This document shows, piece after piece, positions 1-12,300 of a stretch of DNA of 34,118 nt. A model generated the notes under the pieces. It was not told the origin of the DNA. It saw only the letters and a list, made by a program, of their open reading frames with translations, and searched no databases. The number at the start of each line of letters is the position of its first letter. The stretch's first letter is position 1. The position numbers and the translations under genes were made by a program. Source of the stretch: an uncultured Flavobacterium sp. (lineage in GTDB: Bacteria > Bacteroidota > Bacteroidia > Flavobacteriales > Flavobacteriaceae); NCBI GenBank assembly GCA_946886675.1, contig CAMPIZ010000001.1, positions 1-34,118 of the forward strand, read 5' to 3'.

Positions 1-303
1 ATTAAAATACGTGTTTTCATGATATATTTTATTAGGTAAGCACTCTTGTTTAACAAATTTATAAGTGTTTTGTAATAACATCCCAAAATACTCATTTATC
101 AGCGAAAATCGGGCGACTTTGATTGCTACATCAAAATTAATTAAACTCTACCGAGAGATTTTTTATAAACGGGTGAGGTGATTTAAGTAAGTTGATTTTT
201 TTTCCATAGAACTTTCGTCACTAAACTCACCCCTCAAGTCTTTCATACTGAAATTTTCCAATATCTAATAATATTTGCTTTTAAAATAACTTTTAACCAT
301 CAG
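1..303. other. AT-rich leader region upstream of the giant adhesin gene
   Basis: No open frame with coding character was seen on either strand. The stretch is AT-rich with several T-runs and contains one notable inverted repeat (171-232, listed separately). I looked for the Bacteroidota -7 promoter consensus TAnnTTTG and found only an imperfect version (TAATATTTG, near 267-278) shortly before the gene, so the promoter is not assigned. The region is presumably the promoter and 5' untranslated leader of the adhesin-sprF-like unit. Confidence 0.5.
171..232. promoter_or_regulatory. Inverted repeat in the leader of the giant adhesin gene
   Basis: GGGTGAG (171-177) is complementary to CTCACCC (226-232). 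It is directly followed inside the loop by GTGA (178-181), which pairs with TCAC (218-221), leaving a 4-base bulge (TAAA) on the 3' side. This gives about 11 base pairs around a 36-base T-rich loop, roughly 110 bp before the start codon. It could be a leader-RNA stem controlling expression, a terminator of an upstream gene, or chance. No protein-binding site was recognised. Confidence 0.3.
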
Positions 304-342
304 TTGCCGTATAAAGAGCGCAGTTACGCACTCAAGGCTTTT

Positions 343-3300
343 ATGGGAATTTTTTACTTTACTTTATTAAGCTTTCTTTCCACGATAAAATCACCCTTTA
401 ATGGGTCAAAAAACGCGTTTTCGTTTGCCGGGAAAATAATTATTGTATTATTCGTTTTATTAACAAGCTTTCAGCTTAAAGGGAAAGCACAGTGCAACAA
501 CGCGGTAACTTCCGGTGATTTTTCAAATATTGCAGAAGGTGAGTATAGTTCAATTGGCACTTTAACTCCGGCCACACCAGGTGACGTTATAAAAATCGTT
601 AGTAACGACGGAAATAAAGGAGCACGTATTAAAGATTTCTACAATTATTCACTAAAACAAACTCTTGAAAATCTAACCCCCGATTCGACTTATCTTTTTT
701 CCTTTAATTACAAGCTATTTGTGGATTGTAATAATTCTTCAAATAACGAATTCAAGGTCGAAATTTACAGTGGTGCGAATCTTTTATCTGCTAAAACAAT
801 ACCTGTTACAAATAATACCGGATCAACGGTTACTGAGTCGCTATCCTTTACTACTCCTGTCGGAGTTAAGTCTGTTACAGTTGTATTTAACGATGTAGAC
901 ACAAAGAAACCTCCGTGCGGAGTGGTTATCGACGACCTGTTTGTACTATCGCCCTTGGTAACCCAAACATCCCAAACTAATATTACTTGTTTTAACCTGT
1001 CTAACGGAAGTTTCACTGTTAGTGGAACCGGCGGCGCAGGCGCTTACACCGGTAAATATTCATTTAATGGAGGCCCCAGTGTGCCTTTTACAGTAACAAA
1101 TGGCAGTGGTACTGTTAATAATCTCCCGGCCGGATCATATGCTGTTACTTTAACAGATGCTAACGGATGTTCGCTGACAAAGACAATCACTATTACGCAG
1201 CCAGCAGTCCTCACATTATCAGCAGTAAAAACCGATATAAGCTGTTTCGGATTAACAAACGGCTCTGTAGCTTTGGGCGTTAGCGGCGGAACAGCTCCTT
1301 ACACCTACGCGTGGAGCAACGGAGCAACCACACAAAATATCTCAAACCTCGCTACCGGTTCGTACAGTGTAGTAGTTACTGACGCAAATGGATGCTCATC
1401 AAACGCTTCAGTAAATATTGCTCAGCCTACAGCGATCAGTCTCTCAGAAATAACGACAAATCCAACCTGCTTTGACAGCAATGACGGAACAATAAATTTA
1501 ACAGTTTCAGGAGGCACAAGCCCCTATACCTATAGCTGGTCTAACGGCGCTGTTTCAAAAAATCAAACAGGACTAGTTGCTGGAACTTATACAGTTGTTG
1601 TAACAGATTCAAGAGGTTGCACCAGCACCAAAACAATAACTCTAACTCCACCTCCTGCCATTGTATTATCAAATACAATCACTTCTGTTAGCTGTTTCGG
1701 AGGAAACACTGGTGCAATTGACTTATCCGTTTCTGGTGGAACAGCACCATATTCTTATACTTGGTCGAACGGCGCTACAGTTCAGGACCTGTCAAACCTT
1801 ACCGCAGGAACCTATACAGTTACCGTCACAGACAATAAAAACTGCTCGTCAACTTCGAGCATTGTAGTAGATGAGCCTTTAGCAATAACCTCAAATCCTA
1901 CCCCAGTAAATGTAAGCTGCGCCGGCAATAACGATGGTTCTGTTTCACTTTCAACTTCTGGAGGAACAGCACCTTATACCTACTTATGGAATACGGGAGC
2001 TACTACAAGTAGCATTTCAGGCTTGTCTGCTGGCACCTACAATGTAACTATAACAGATAGCAAAGGATGTACAGCGGTTAAAATTATCAGCATTACACAA
2101 CCCACTGCTATCTCTTTATCCACCACTCAAACTAATGTAAACTGCTTTGGGAGCAGTACTGGAGCCATTAATTTGACTGTTAGCGGTGGTTCGGCACCCT
2201 TTACCTATGCATGGTCAAATATATCCTCAGGCTATACCTCAACGAATGAAGATCTTTCCGCTTTACCTGCAGGAACCTATTCCGTTACCGTAACCGATTC
2301 CAAAGGATGTACATCAAGCACAAGCGTAACTCTCGCTCAAACTCCTGAGATTATTTTAACCAGCGTTACGACAGATGTAACATGTTTTGGCTCAAATACT
2401 GGAGCTATAAACTTGTCGGTAAGCGGCGGAGCAGCGCCTTATACCTATTCGTGGACAAACGCGTCAACATCTCAGGACCTTACTAATTTGCTGGCCGGGG
2501 ATTACACGGTTACCGTAACTGACTCAAAAGGCTGTTCAAAAAACTTAACTGTCACGGTAGCACAACCAGCTTCAGCAATCAGTGTTACTGGCACCGTAGT
2601 AAATGTTAGCTGTTACGGCGGCAACACCGGCAGTATTGATATTTCAGTTACTGGAGGAACCAGCCCTTATACGTACAACTGGTCGAATGGTAACTTCGCT
2701 CAAGACATTAATAATCTTACCGCCGGAAATTACACGGTAACTGTTACGGATGCTAAAGGATGTATTGAGACGCTCACATTAAACGTTTCTCAACCAACAC
2801 AAATACAATCTAATTTTACATCGGTTAACCCAACATGTGTCGGTGGAACTAATGGTTCGATAACGTTAAGTTCAACAACAGGTGGTGTGGGTCCTTACGC
2901 CTACAGCTGGACAAAGGACGGCGCGGCTATTTCATCGTCTGATCTGAACACTTTAACCGAGGGCACTTATCAGGTTACTGTTACCGATCAGAGCGGATGT
3001 TCTATTGTAAAAAATATTGTATTAAATGACCCTTTACCTATAGTTATTGATGTAAGACAGATTGATATTATTTGCGCAGGGTCTGATCCTACGACGAGTA
3101 TCAGTATAGACATCAGTGGTGGCACGCAACCTTATACAAAGTCGTATTCGACTATTGACGCAACTTCATCTCTGCTAACAGTGCAGGATTTTTACGGATG
3201 TATACAAACGAAAGTAGTTCCTTATTCTGTAGAGCCTCCTATTATCATTGAATCATCACATGCAAATGTTAAGTGCTATGGAGATAATACGGGCAGTATA

Positions 3301-6300
3301 AACATAAGTGTTTCTGGTGGTAACGGACCCTACCAATATATTTGGAGTGATAATGCATCTTTAAATACAGCTACCCGTAATAACCTCATTGCAGGAACCT
3401 ACACAATCAAGATTCTGGATAATACAGGATGTGAATTAAACTCACTGGTAGTAGATATCACTCAGCCCGCAGCACCATTATCAATTACACAATCTGCATT
3501 ACAAAACGTAACATGTAATCAGGGATCAGATGGATCGATCTCAGTGAATGTTAGCGGAGGTACCGCTAATTATTCGTATTCATGGTCTAACGGAGCCAGC
3601 ACGAAAGATATAAGCAATCTTTCTGAGGGTTCATATACGTTAACAGTAACTGATGCGCAATTATGTCAAAAAACTTTAGAATTTGAAATAACAGCTCCTG
3701 CACCTATAGTTATTACTCCTACCGCTGTAAATATTACTTGTAATAACGCGAATGACGGGCAGATAAGCTTAGCTACCACCGGTGGAACAGGAACATATAC
3801 TTATGCATGGGCAGATCTTCCATCTGGCTCGAATAATGTAAGCAATCGCACCGGGCTGGCAGCTGGCACTTATAATGTTACCGTAACCGATGCTGCCGGA
3901 TGTACCACTTTCAAATCCATCACTTTAACTCAGCCTTCTGTGTTAACTCTTACGTCGACGCAAGTTGATGTAAATTGTTTTGGCGCTCAAACGGGATCGG
4001 TAAGCATTGAAATTAGTGGAGGTACTGCACCATATACTTATATGGGAAATACGATCTCAGGAAACCTGGAGATCAGCAGTCTGCCTGCGGGTCCCTTTAC
4101 TGCTACCATCACAGACAGTAAAGGTTGCCAGGCTACTTTAAATATTACCATCAATCAGCCGGTGGCAGCAATGAACTTTACCGCTGCAACTACAAACGTC
4201 AGCTGTTCTGGAGAGACCGATGGATCGATTACCCTCAGTGATAATGGTGGAACCGCTCCGTACACGTATTTATGGTCGAATGGTTCAACAACAGCTAATT
4301 TAAACACACTTCCAGCAGCAACTTATTCGGTAACAATAACCGATGCGAACGGTTGTACTTTCCCGATTACAGGCATAATTATCAGTGAACCAGCTCAACC
4401 TGTTACCATAACGGCCACCTTAACACCAGTGAATTGTTTTGGCGGAAACACAGGAGCGGTTAACGTTTCGGTTAGTGGCGGAACTGCACCTTATCGTTAT
4501 ATCTGGTCAAACGGACAGACAACAGAAGATATAACCACTCTTACAGCCGGAAATTATGAGGTTACGGTAATTGACTCTAAAGATTGCCAAAGCACTCAAT
4601 CGTTTACCATTAATCAACCGGCTTCTCCAATCAGCGCAAGCATCGTAACGGAGGACGTTAAATGTTTTGGTGCTCAAACCGGTAAAATCACCGTAACCCC
4701 TTCAGGCGGAACCGGGCCATATACTGTAAAATGGTCAACTGGCGAAGAGACAAATACCAGAACATCGCTGGGAGCTGCAATTTACTCGGGTCAGATAATT
4801 GACTCGAAAGGATGTACATATGATTTCAATTCCAGAATCTATGAGCCTGCGAATCTTGTTTTAAGCATCAGCCAAACCGACAATCTTTGTCCAGGCCAAA
4901 ACTTGGGATCAGCTGATGTTATGGTAACGGGAGGAACAGCGCCTTACACTTATTTATGGTCAAACGGCCAGACAAGTTCAGAAATAACTAGTCTGCTTGC
5001 CGGAACTTACACAGTTGTCGTAACTGACGCGAACAATTGTGTTTCGTCCCAGGGTTCGGTTACAATTACTGATCCAACTCCAATTAGCGTTACTTTAACT
5101 CAAAAAACAGACGTCAATTGCTTTGGTGATAACTCAGGCGCCATAAATATTTCCGCTACGGGAGGATCCGGATCATATTTTTATGAGTGGTCTAACGGTG
5201 CAACATCTCAAAACTTAAGTGGCCTCTCAGCCGGCACGTATTCAGTGAAGGTTATCGACATGAATGGTTGTTCGACCGTAAGTTCTGATATAACCATTAC
5301 TCAACCTACTGCGCCGCTTTTGGCAACAGCAACACAACAGGATGTTACTTGCTACAACGGAACGAACGGCTCTATCAATTTAGCCGTGACCGGGGGAACA
5401 TCAACGTATTCATATTTATGGAACGATGGCGCAACCTCTGCTAACAGAACCAGCCTGGCATCTGGGTTATATTCGGTAACGATTACAGATTCTAAAGGAT
5501 GTACCTATGCACTTAGTCTACAAATAAATCAGCCTACTCCGATAAATGTTGCATACAATAAATCAGATGCTTCATGTTTCGGATCCAATACCGGCATAAT
5601 TCAACTAATCGTAACCGGAGGAACACCTGGTTATTCTTATTCATGGAAAAAAAATGGCCTTAGTATAAGCGCACCGGACCTTAATGCCCTGTCCGCGGGA
5701 ACATACGAGGTGACAGTAACTGATGCAAATGCTTGCACTCCTGTAACCCAAACGATCACAATCACTGAACCGTCGGCGGCCCTGACAATTTCGGCTGTAA
5801 AAACAAAAGATGTAAGTTGTAATGGTGGAAACGACGGATCAGTAACGGTTACAGCCAATGGCGGAACGCCGGCGTACACTTACTCATGGACAAAAGATGG
5901 AAACGCTATTGCTGCACCCGATCTGAATGCCCTTTCTGCTGGTGTGTATCTGGTTACGGTAACAGATAATAATGGATGTACAGATGTTTCGAATTCCTTT
6001 ACTATTTCTGAACCTGCCATATTAATAGCATCAGCTTCTGCTGCCGATATTGCATGTGCCGGAGGCACAACAACCGTAACTGCATCTGCAACTGGCGGAA
6101 CCGCAGCCTATACTTACAGCATCGACGGCGGGCCATCCCAGGCTTCGGCAAATTTTAGCGGGATAACAGCAGGCGAACACACCATTAATGTAACCGATTT
6201 AAATGGTTGCACGGCATCATACCGACTGGTAATACAAGAACCGGAAGCACTTCAGTTTACTATCACAACTAACCCGATCCTTTGTAGCGGTTCAAGTTCT

Positions 6301-9300
6301 TCAAACAGTATCGTTGTTAACGTTAATGGTGGTACAGCGCCTTATACTGTGACCACTACACTATTATCAGGGACTACTTACAGGGTTACTGTAACAGATC
6401 AAAGCGGATGTACATCAAGCCAGGATATTGTGATTACCGAACCCAATCCTATGTTGGTAGAAGTTTCTAAGGAAAACATCAGCTGTTTTGGTCTTACTGA
6501 CGGAAAAATCAATCTGGAAGTAACTGGCGGCACGGGACCGTACACTTATAGTTTAGATGCTGTAGATTTCTCAAACACCTCGGGGGTTTTCGGAAACCTG
6601 GCAGTCGGAAATTACACGATTACAGTTAAAGACGCCAATGGTTGCACAGTTGAAATTCCGGTAACCCTAAGCAGTCCGGCATCCACGCTAAGTGCTGTTA
6701 TAGCCCAGGGAACCGCCATAAGTTGCGAAGGGGGTACCAGCACTGCTACGGTTACTGCTTCGGGAGGCACAATAGGATCTGGCTATTCTTATTTATGGAA
6801 TACCGTACCGGCCCAAACTGCTGCTACCGCAACCGGGTTAGAAGCCGGAACTTATAGTGTCACTGTTACAGATGCTAATGGATGTGCACAAACTGAGTCA
6901 ATTACTATCACCCAGCCCGATCCGATCAGCTTAACAAGTGCTGCAGTTACCACGCCAATAAAGTGTTTCGGAGAAAAAGCTTCTGTAACATTTGCTGCCA
7001 CCGGTGGCGTAGCTCCTTTCTCTTACACGTTTAATGGAGAAACTAACACAAGCGGAATATTTAATAACGTTGCCGCCGGAACTGCCCTGCCTTACAGTAT
7101 AACAGATGCAAACGGATGTACTCCGGTAACAGGAACCATTGATGTAACGGAACCGGCTTTACTTCTGGCTCTGGTGACAGATGTGACAGACGCCACTTGT
7201 TTTGGAACTCAAACCGGTTCGATAACTATTGAAGGAAGAAATGGTACTGCGCCATATACTTTCAGCGCAGACGGAGTAAATTTCCAAACAAGCGGAACAT
7301 TTGCTAACCTGGCAGCCGGGACCTACACTGTTCTTGTAAAAGATGCTAATAACTGTACGGCTGATCAGGAAATAACAATAGTGCAGCCAGCCGCTTTAAG
7401 CCTTGCCGCTTCATCTAAAACTGATGCTTTATGCAATGCTGCTTCAACAGGAAGTGTAACTGCCGGAACTGTAACAAATGCTGTTGGAACAATTATTTAC
7501 AGCTGGAAGAATGCTTCAGGCACTGTGGTAGGAACGACTGCGACCGTAAATAACCTTCCAGCCGGAACTTATACATTATCGGTTAATGATGACTGTTCTA
7601 CCCTATCTAATTCAGTAACAATTGATGAGCCTGCTGCTTTGGCTCTAGCTGCTTCTTCTAAAACCGACGCTCTATGTAATGCCACTTCCACAGGAAGTGT
7701 AACCGCAGGAACAGTGACCAATGCCTTGGGTACTGTAAACTACAGCTGGAAGAATGCTGCTAATACTATAGTGGGAACTACTGCTTCGGTAAACAACCTC
7801 CCTGCAGGCACTTATACTTTAACAGTTACCGACAACTGCTCTGCCCTATCCAATTCGGTAACAATTGCTGAGCCCGCTGCTCTAACCCTTGCTGCCTCTT
7901 CAAAAACTGACGCTGTATGCCACGCTGCTTCAACTGGAAGCGTAACAGCTGGGACAGTGACGAACGCTATCGGTACAACCATTTACAGTTGGAAAAATGC
8001 TGCGAATACTGTTGTAGGAACTACTGCTTCCGTTAGTAATCTTCCAGCAGGAACTTATACTTTAACCGTAACAGATGACTGCTCTACCTTAACAAACTCT
8101 GTTACTATCGGTGAACCGGCAGCTTTAGCGCTGGCCACTTCTTCGAAAACAGATGCTTCATGCAATGGGTCTTCAACAGGAAATGTGACTGCGGGGACAG
8201 TGACCAACGCTGTCGGTACAATAAATTATAGCTGGAAGAATGCTGCTAATACTATTGTTGGGACTACGGCAACGGTAAGTAACCTTCCTGCGGGAACATA
8301 CACCCTGACCGTAACAGACGACTGCTCTACCCTATCCAATTCAGTTACGATTGAGGAACCGGCTGCTTTAGCACTGGCTACTTCTTCAAAAACCGACGCA
8401 AGCTGCAACGCCACTTCAACAGGAAGCGTAACTGCGGGTGCCGTAACCAATGCCGTGGGCGCAATTAGCTACAGCTGGAAGAATGCTGCCAATACTATTG
8501 TAGGAACTACTGCTTCGGTTAATAATCTTCCGGCAGGAACTTACACTTTGACCGTAACCGACGATTGCACCAGCCTCAGTAATACAGTTACAATAAGTGA
8601 ACCTGAGGCTTTGGCTCTTGCCTCTTCTTCTAAAACTGACGCTTTATGCAATGCTGCTTCAACTGGAAGCGTGACTGCTGGGGCCGTGACAAACGCAGTT
8701 GGTACAATTCAATACAGCTGGACAAATGCTTCAGGTACTGTGGTGGGATCTACCGCTTCAGTAAGTAACCTCCCGGCCGGAACTTATACCGTTACAATCA
8801 ACGATAATTGTTCTACCCGAAGCAATTCAGTAATAGTTGGCGAACCGGCTGCTCTGGCTCTTTCCCCTTCAAGTAAAACGGATGCTTTGTGTAATGGTAC
8901 TTCAACCGGCACTGTAACCGCAGGAACCGTAAACAATGCAGTAGGTACAGTAAACTATAGCTGGACAAATGCTTCCGGAATTGTAGTGGGCTCTACAGCT
9001 ACAGTAAGCAATCTGCCAGCCGGCACTTATACCCTTACGGTTAGTGATAATTGTAATACATTAATTAATACTGTCAGTATCTCAGAGCCTCCTGCTTTAG
9101 CACTTGGCGTTTCCAGCAAAACCGATGCATTGTGTAATGCTGCCTCTACAGGATCTGTGACCGCTGGAGCGGTAAGCAATGCTGTAGGTACAGTTACTTA
9201 CAATTGGAAAAATGCCTCAGGAAGTGTGGTAGGAACAACGCCTACGGTAAATAACCTACCAGCAGGAGCTTATACTTTAACCGTAACTGATAACTGTTCG

Positions 9301-12300
9301 AGTTTATCGAATACAGTGACCATTGCTGAACCTCCGGCTTTAGTACTTGGCTCTTCATACAAAACGGATGCTTTCTGTCACGGCGCTTCTGACGGAACAA
9401 TTACTGCGGGAACCGTCACCAATCCTGTTGGGGCGGTTAACTACAGCTGGAAAAATGCTGCAAACACTATTGTGGGAACTACAGCAACCGTAAGCAACCT
9501 TCCTGCAGGCACTTATACTTTAACCGTAACAGATGACTGCTCGAACTTAACGAATACTGTTACCATTGCTGAACCAGCTGCCTTAGCTCTGGCAGTTTCT
9601 TCTAAAACTGATGTAACCTGTCGCGGTGGAAATGATGGAAGTGTAACCGCAGGTACGGTAACAAATGCCGTAGGTACTGTAATATACAGCTGGAAAAACG
9701 CTTCCGGAACCGTGGTAGGAACTACTGAAACTGTCAGTGACCTGCCTGCAGGTGTCTATACCTTAACTGTGAACGACAACTGCTCGACTCTAAGCAATAT
9801 TGTAACTATTGAAGAACCTGCTGCCCTTACTCTTGCGGCTTCTTCCAAAACAGACGCTTTGTGTAATGCCGCTGCAACCGGCACTGTTACCGCTGGTGCC
9901 GTGGCAAACGCGGTTGGCATTATTAACTACAACTGGAAAAATGCTTCTGGCGCGATTGTCGGAACTACGGCTACAGTTAGTAATCTGCCTGCCGGGACTT
10001 ATACATTAACGGTTACAGACAACTGCTCCAGCTTAAGCAATACAGTTACCATTGATCAACCTGCTGCTTTAGCGATGGAGGCTCCTTCTAAAACTGACGC
10101 ATTATGTAATGGTGCTTCAAGCGGTACGGTAACAGCAGGAACAGTAAGCAATGCTGTAGGTACTGTAAATTACAGCTGGACCAATGCTGCTGGTACGGTG
10201 GTTGGAACAACTGCTACAGTAAGCAACCTGCCTGCCGGAATCTACACTTTAACAGTGAACGACAACTGTTCTGCCTTAATCAACACCGTTACCATCGCCC
10301 AACCTGCTGCGCTAGCACTTGCAGCTTCAAGCAAAACTGATGCAAGCTGTAATGCTGCTTCAACAGGAAGTGTGACTGCAGGGGCGGTAACAAACGCTGT
10401 GGGTACGATAAACTACAGCTGGAAAAACGCTGCTAATACTGAGGTTGGAACGACTGCCACAGTAAGCAACCTTCCTGCCGGAACTTATACCTTAACAGTA
10501 ACAGACAACTGCTTCAGCAGAACTAATTCAGTTACCATTACTGAACCTGCAGCTTTAGCGCTGGCTGCTTCTTCTAAAACAGATGCAACCTGCAATGCCA
10601 CTTCAACCGGGAGCGTAACTGCAGGAGTTGTAACAAACGCAGTGGGCGCAATCAGCTACAGCTGGAAAAATGCTGCTAATACAATTGTAGGAACTACTGC
10701 TACCGTAAATAATCTTCCTGCCGGCACGTACACTTTAACCGTAAGCGACAACTGCTCTACCCTTACCAATTCAGTTACCATTACTGAGCCTACTCTCCTG
10801 GCAGTTACTCTCACAAAAACCAAAGACGTAACCTGTAACGGCGGTACCGACGGAGCTGTATCGATGACAACCAGCGGTGGAACTCCTAACTATAGTTATA
10901 CCTGGACAAAAGATGGAAACCCAATTTCAGCACCTCAGCAAAATGCGCTTTCAGCAGGTATTTATATCGTAACTGTAACAGATGCAAATGGTTGTTCACA
11001 GATATCATCTTCCGTAACTATTTCCGAACCTGCTGCATTGGTTTTATCCGCATCTGCATCTGATATTTTATGTAATGCGGGCACAACTACTATAAACGCA
11101 TCCGCAACCGGAGGAACTCCGGGCTATACATATAGTCTTAATGGCGTGACCCACCCTACTCCTGGCGCTTCAACCTTCACAGCCGTAGCCGCCGGAGAAC
11201 ACCTGCTTACGGTTACTGACCAGAATGGTTGTTCTGCAACTTATAGATTAGTATTACAGAATCCGGAAGCCCTACAACTCACTATAACTACCGCAACTAT
11301 TTTGTGCAGCGGCTCTGCTACCTCAAGTAGCATAATATTAGACATTACAGGCGGGAAAGCACCTTACACAGTTGATCGCGCACTCATTTCAGGAACTGAC
11401 TACCGTGTCACAGTTACAGATCAAAATGGATGCTCTTTAAGTCAGGATGTCGTAATCACCGAACCGAATCCAATTGTATCGACGGTATCGAAAAAGGATA
11501 TCAGCTGTGCTGAGATTACAGATGGCGAAATTGATGTAACAGTTACGGGCGGAACACCACCATATACCTTTAGCAAAGACGGTACTACTTTCCAGTCAGG
11601 AGGCACTTTCTCAGCACTTGCTGCTGATAATTACACAATTACGGTTAAAGATAACAATGGATGTACCGTTACTATTCCCGTAACTATAACAAGTCCGGCC
11701 TCTCCTCTCAGCGCTGTCATATCGCAAGGCGCGGTTATTAGCTGTTACGGAGGCACTACTACGGCCACGATCACGGCTTCGGGTGGAACTTTGGGATCGG
11801 GTTATTCATATTTATGGAATTCAGTACCTGCGCAAACCACTGCTACGGCCACAGGGTTAAAAGCTGGAACGTACAGCGTTACTGTTACGGATGCGAATTC
11901 TTGCAGCACATTGCAATCAATCACAATTACTGAGCCTGATCAAATAATCTTAAGCAGCGCAACAGCTACTTCTCCGATAAAATGTTATGGAGAAACAGCG
12001 ACAATTACATTTGTCGCCACTGGCGGAATAGCGCCAATATCTTACACGTTTAATGGAGAAACTAATACAAGCGGAGTATTTAATAACGTTTCTGCCGGAA
12101 CAGCCCTTCCTTATAGTATCACCGATGCAAACGGATGTATTCCTTTAACCGGGACGATTAATGTAAATCAACCTACACTGCTTCTGGCTACGGTAACAAA
12201 TAAAACCGATGTTAATTGCTTTGGAACTCAAACAGGTTCGATAACTATTCAGGGAACCGCTGGCACCGCTCCATATTCTTACAGTATTAATAATGGCCCT

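Noticed and set aside
9809..10009. + strand 66-codon ORF present twice identically (also at 12,644-12,844)
   Set aside because: It is an out-of-frame shadow inside the duplicated 1,126-bp segment, not a separate duplicated gene.
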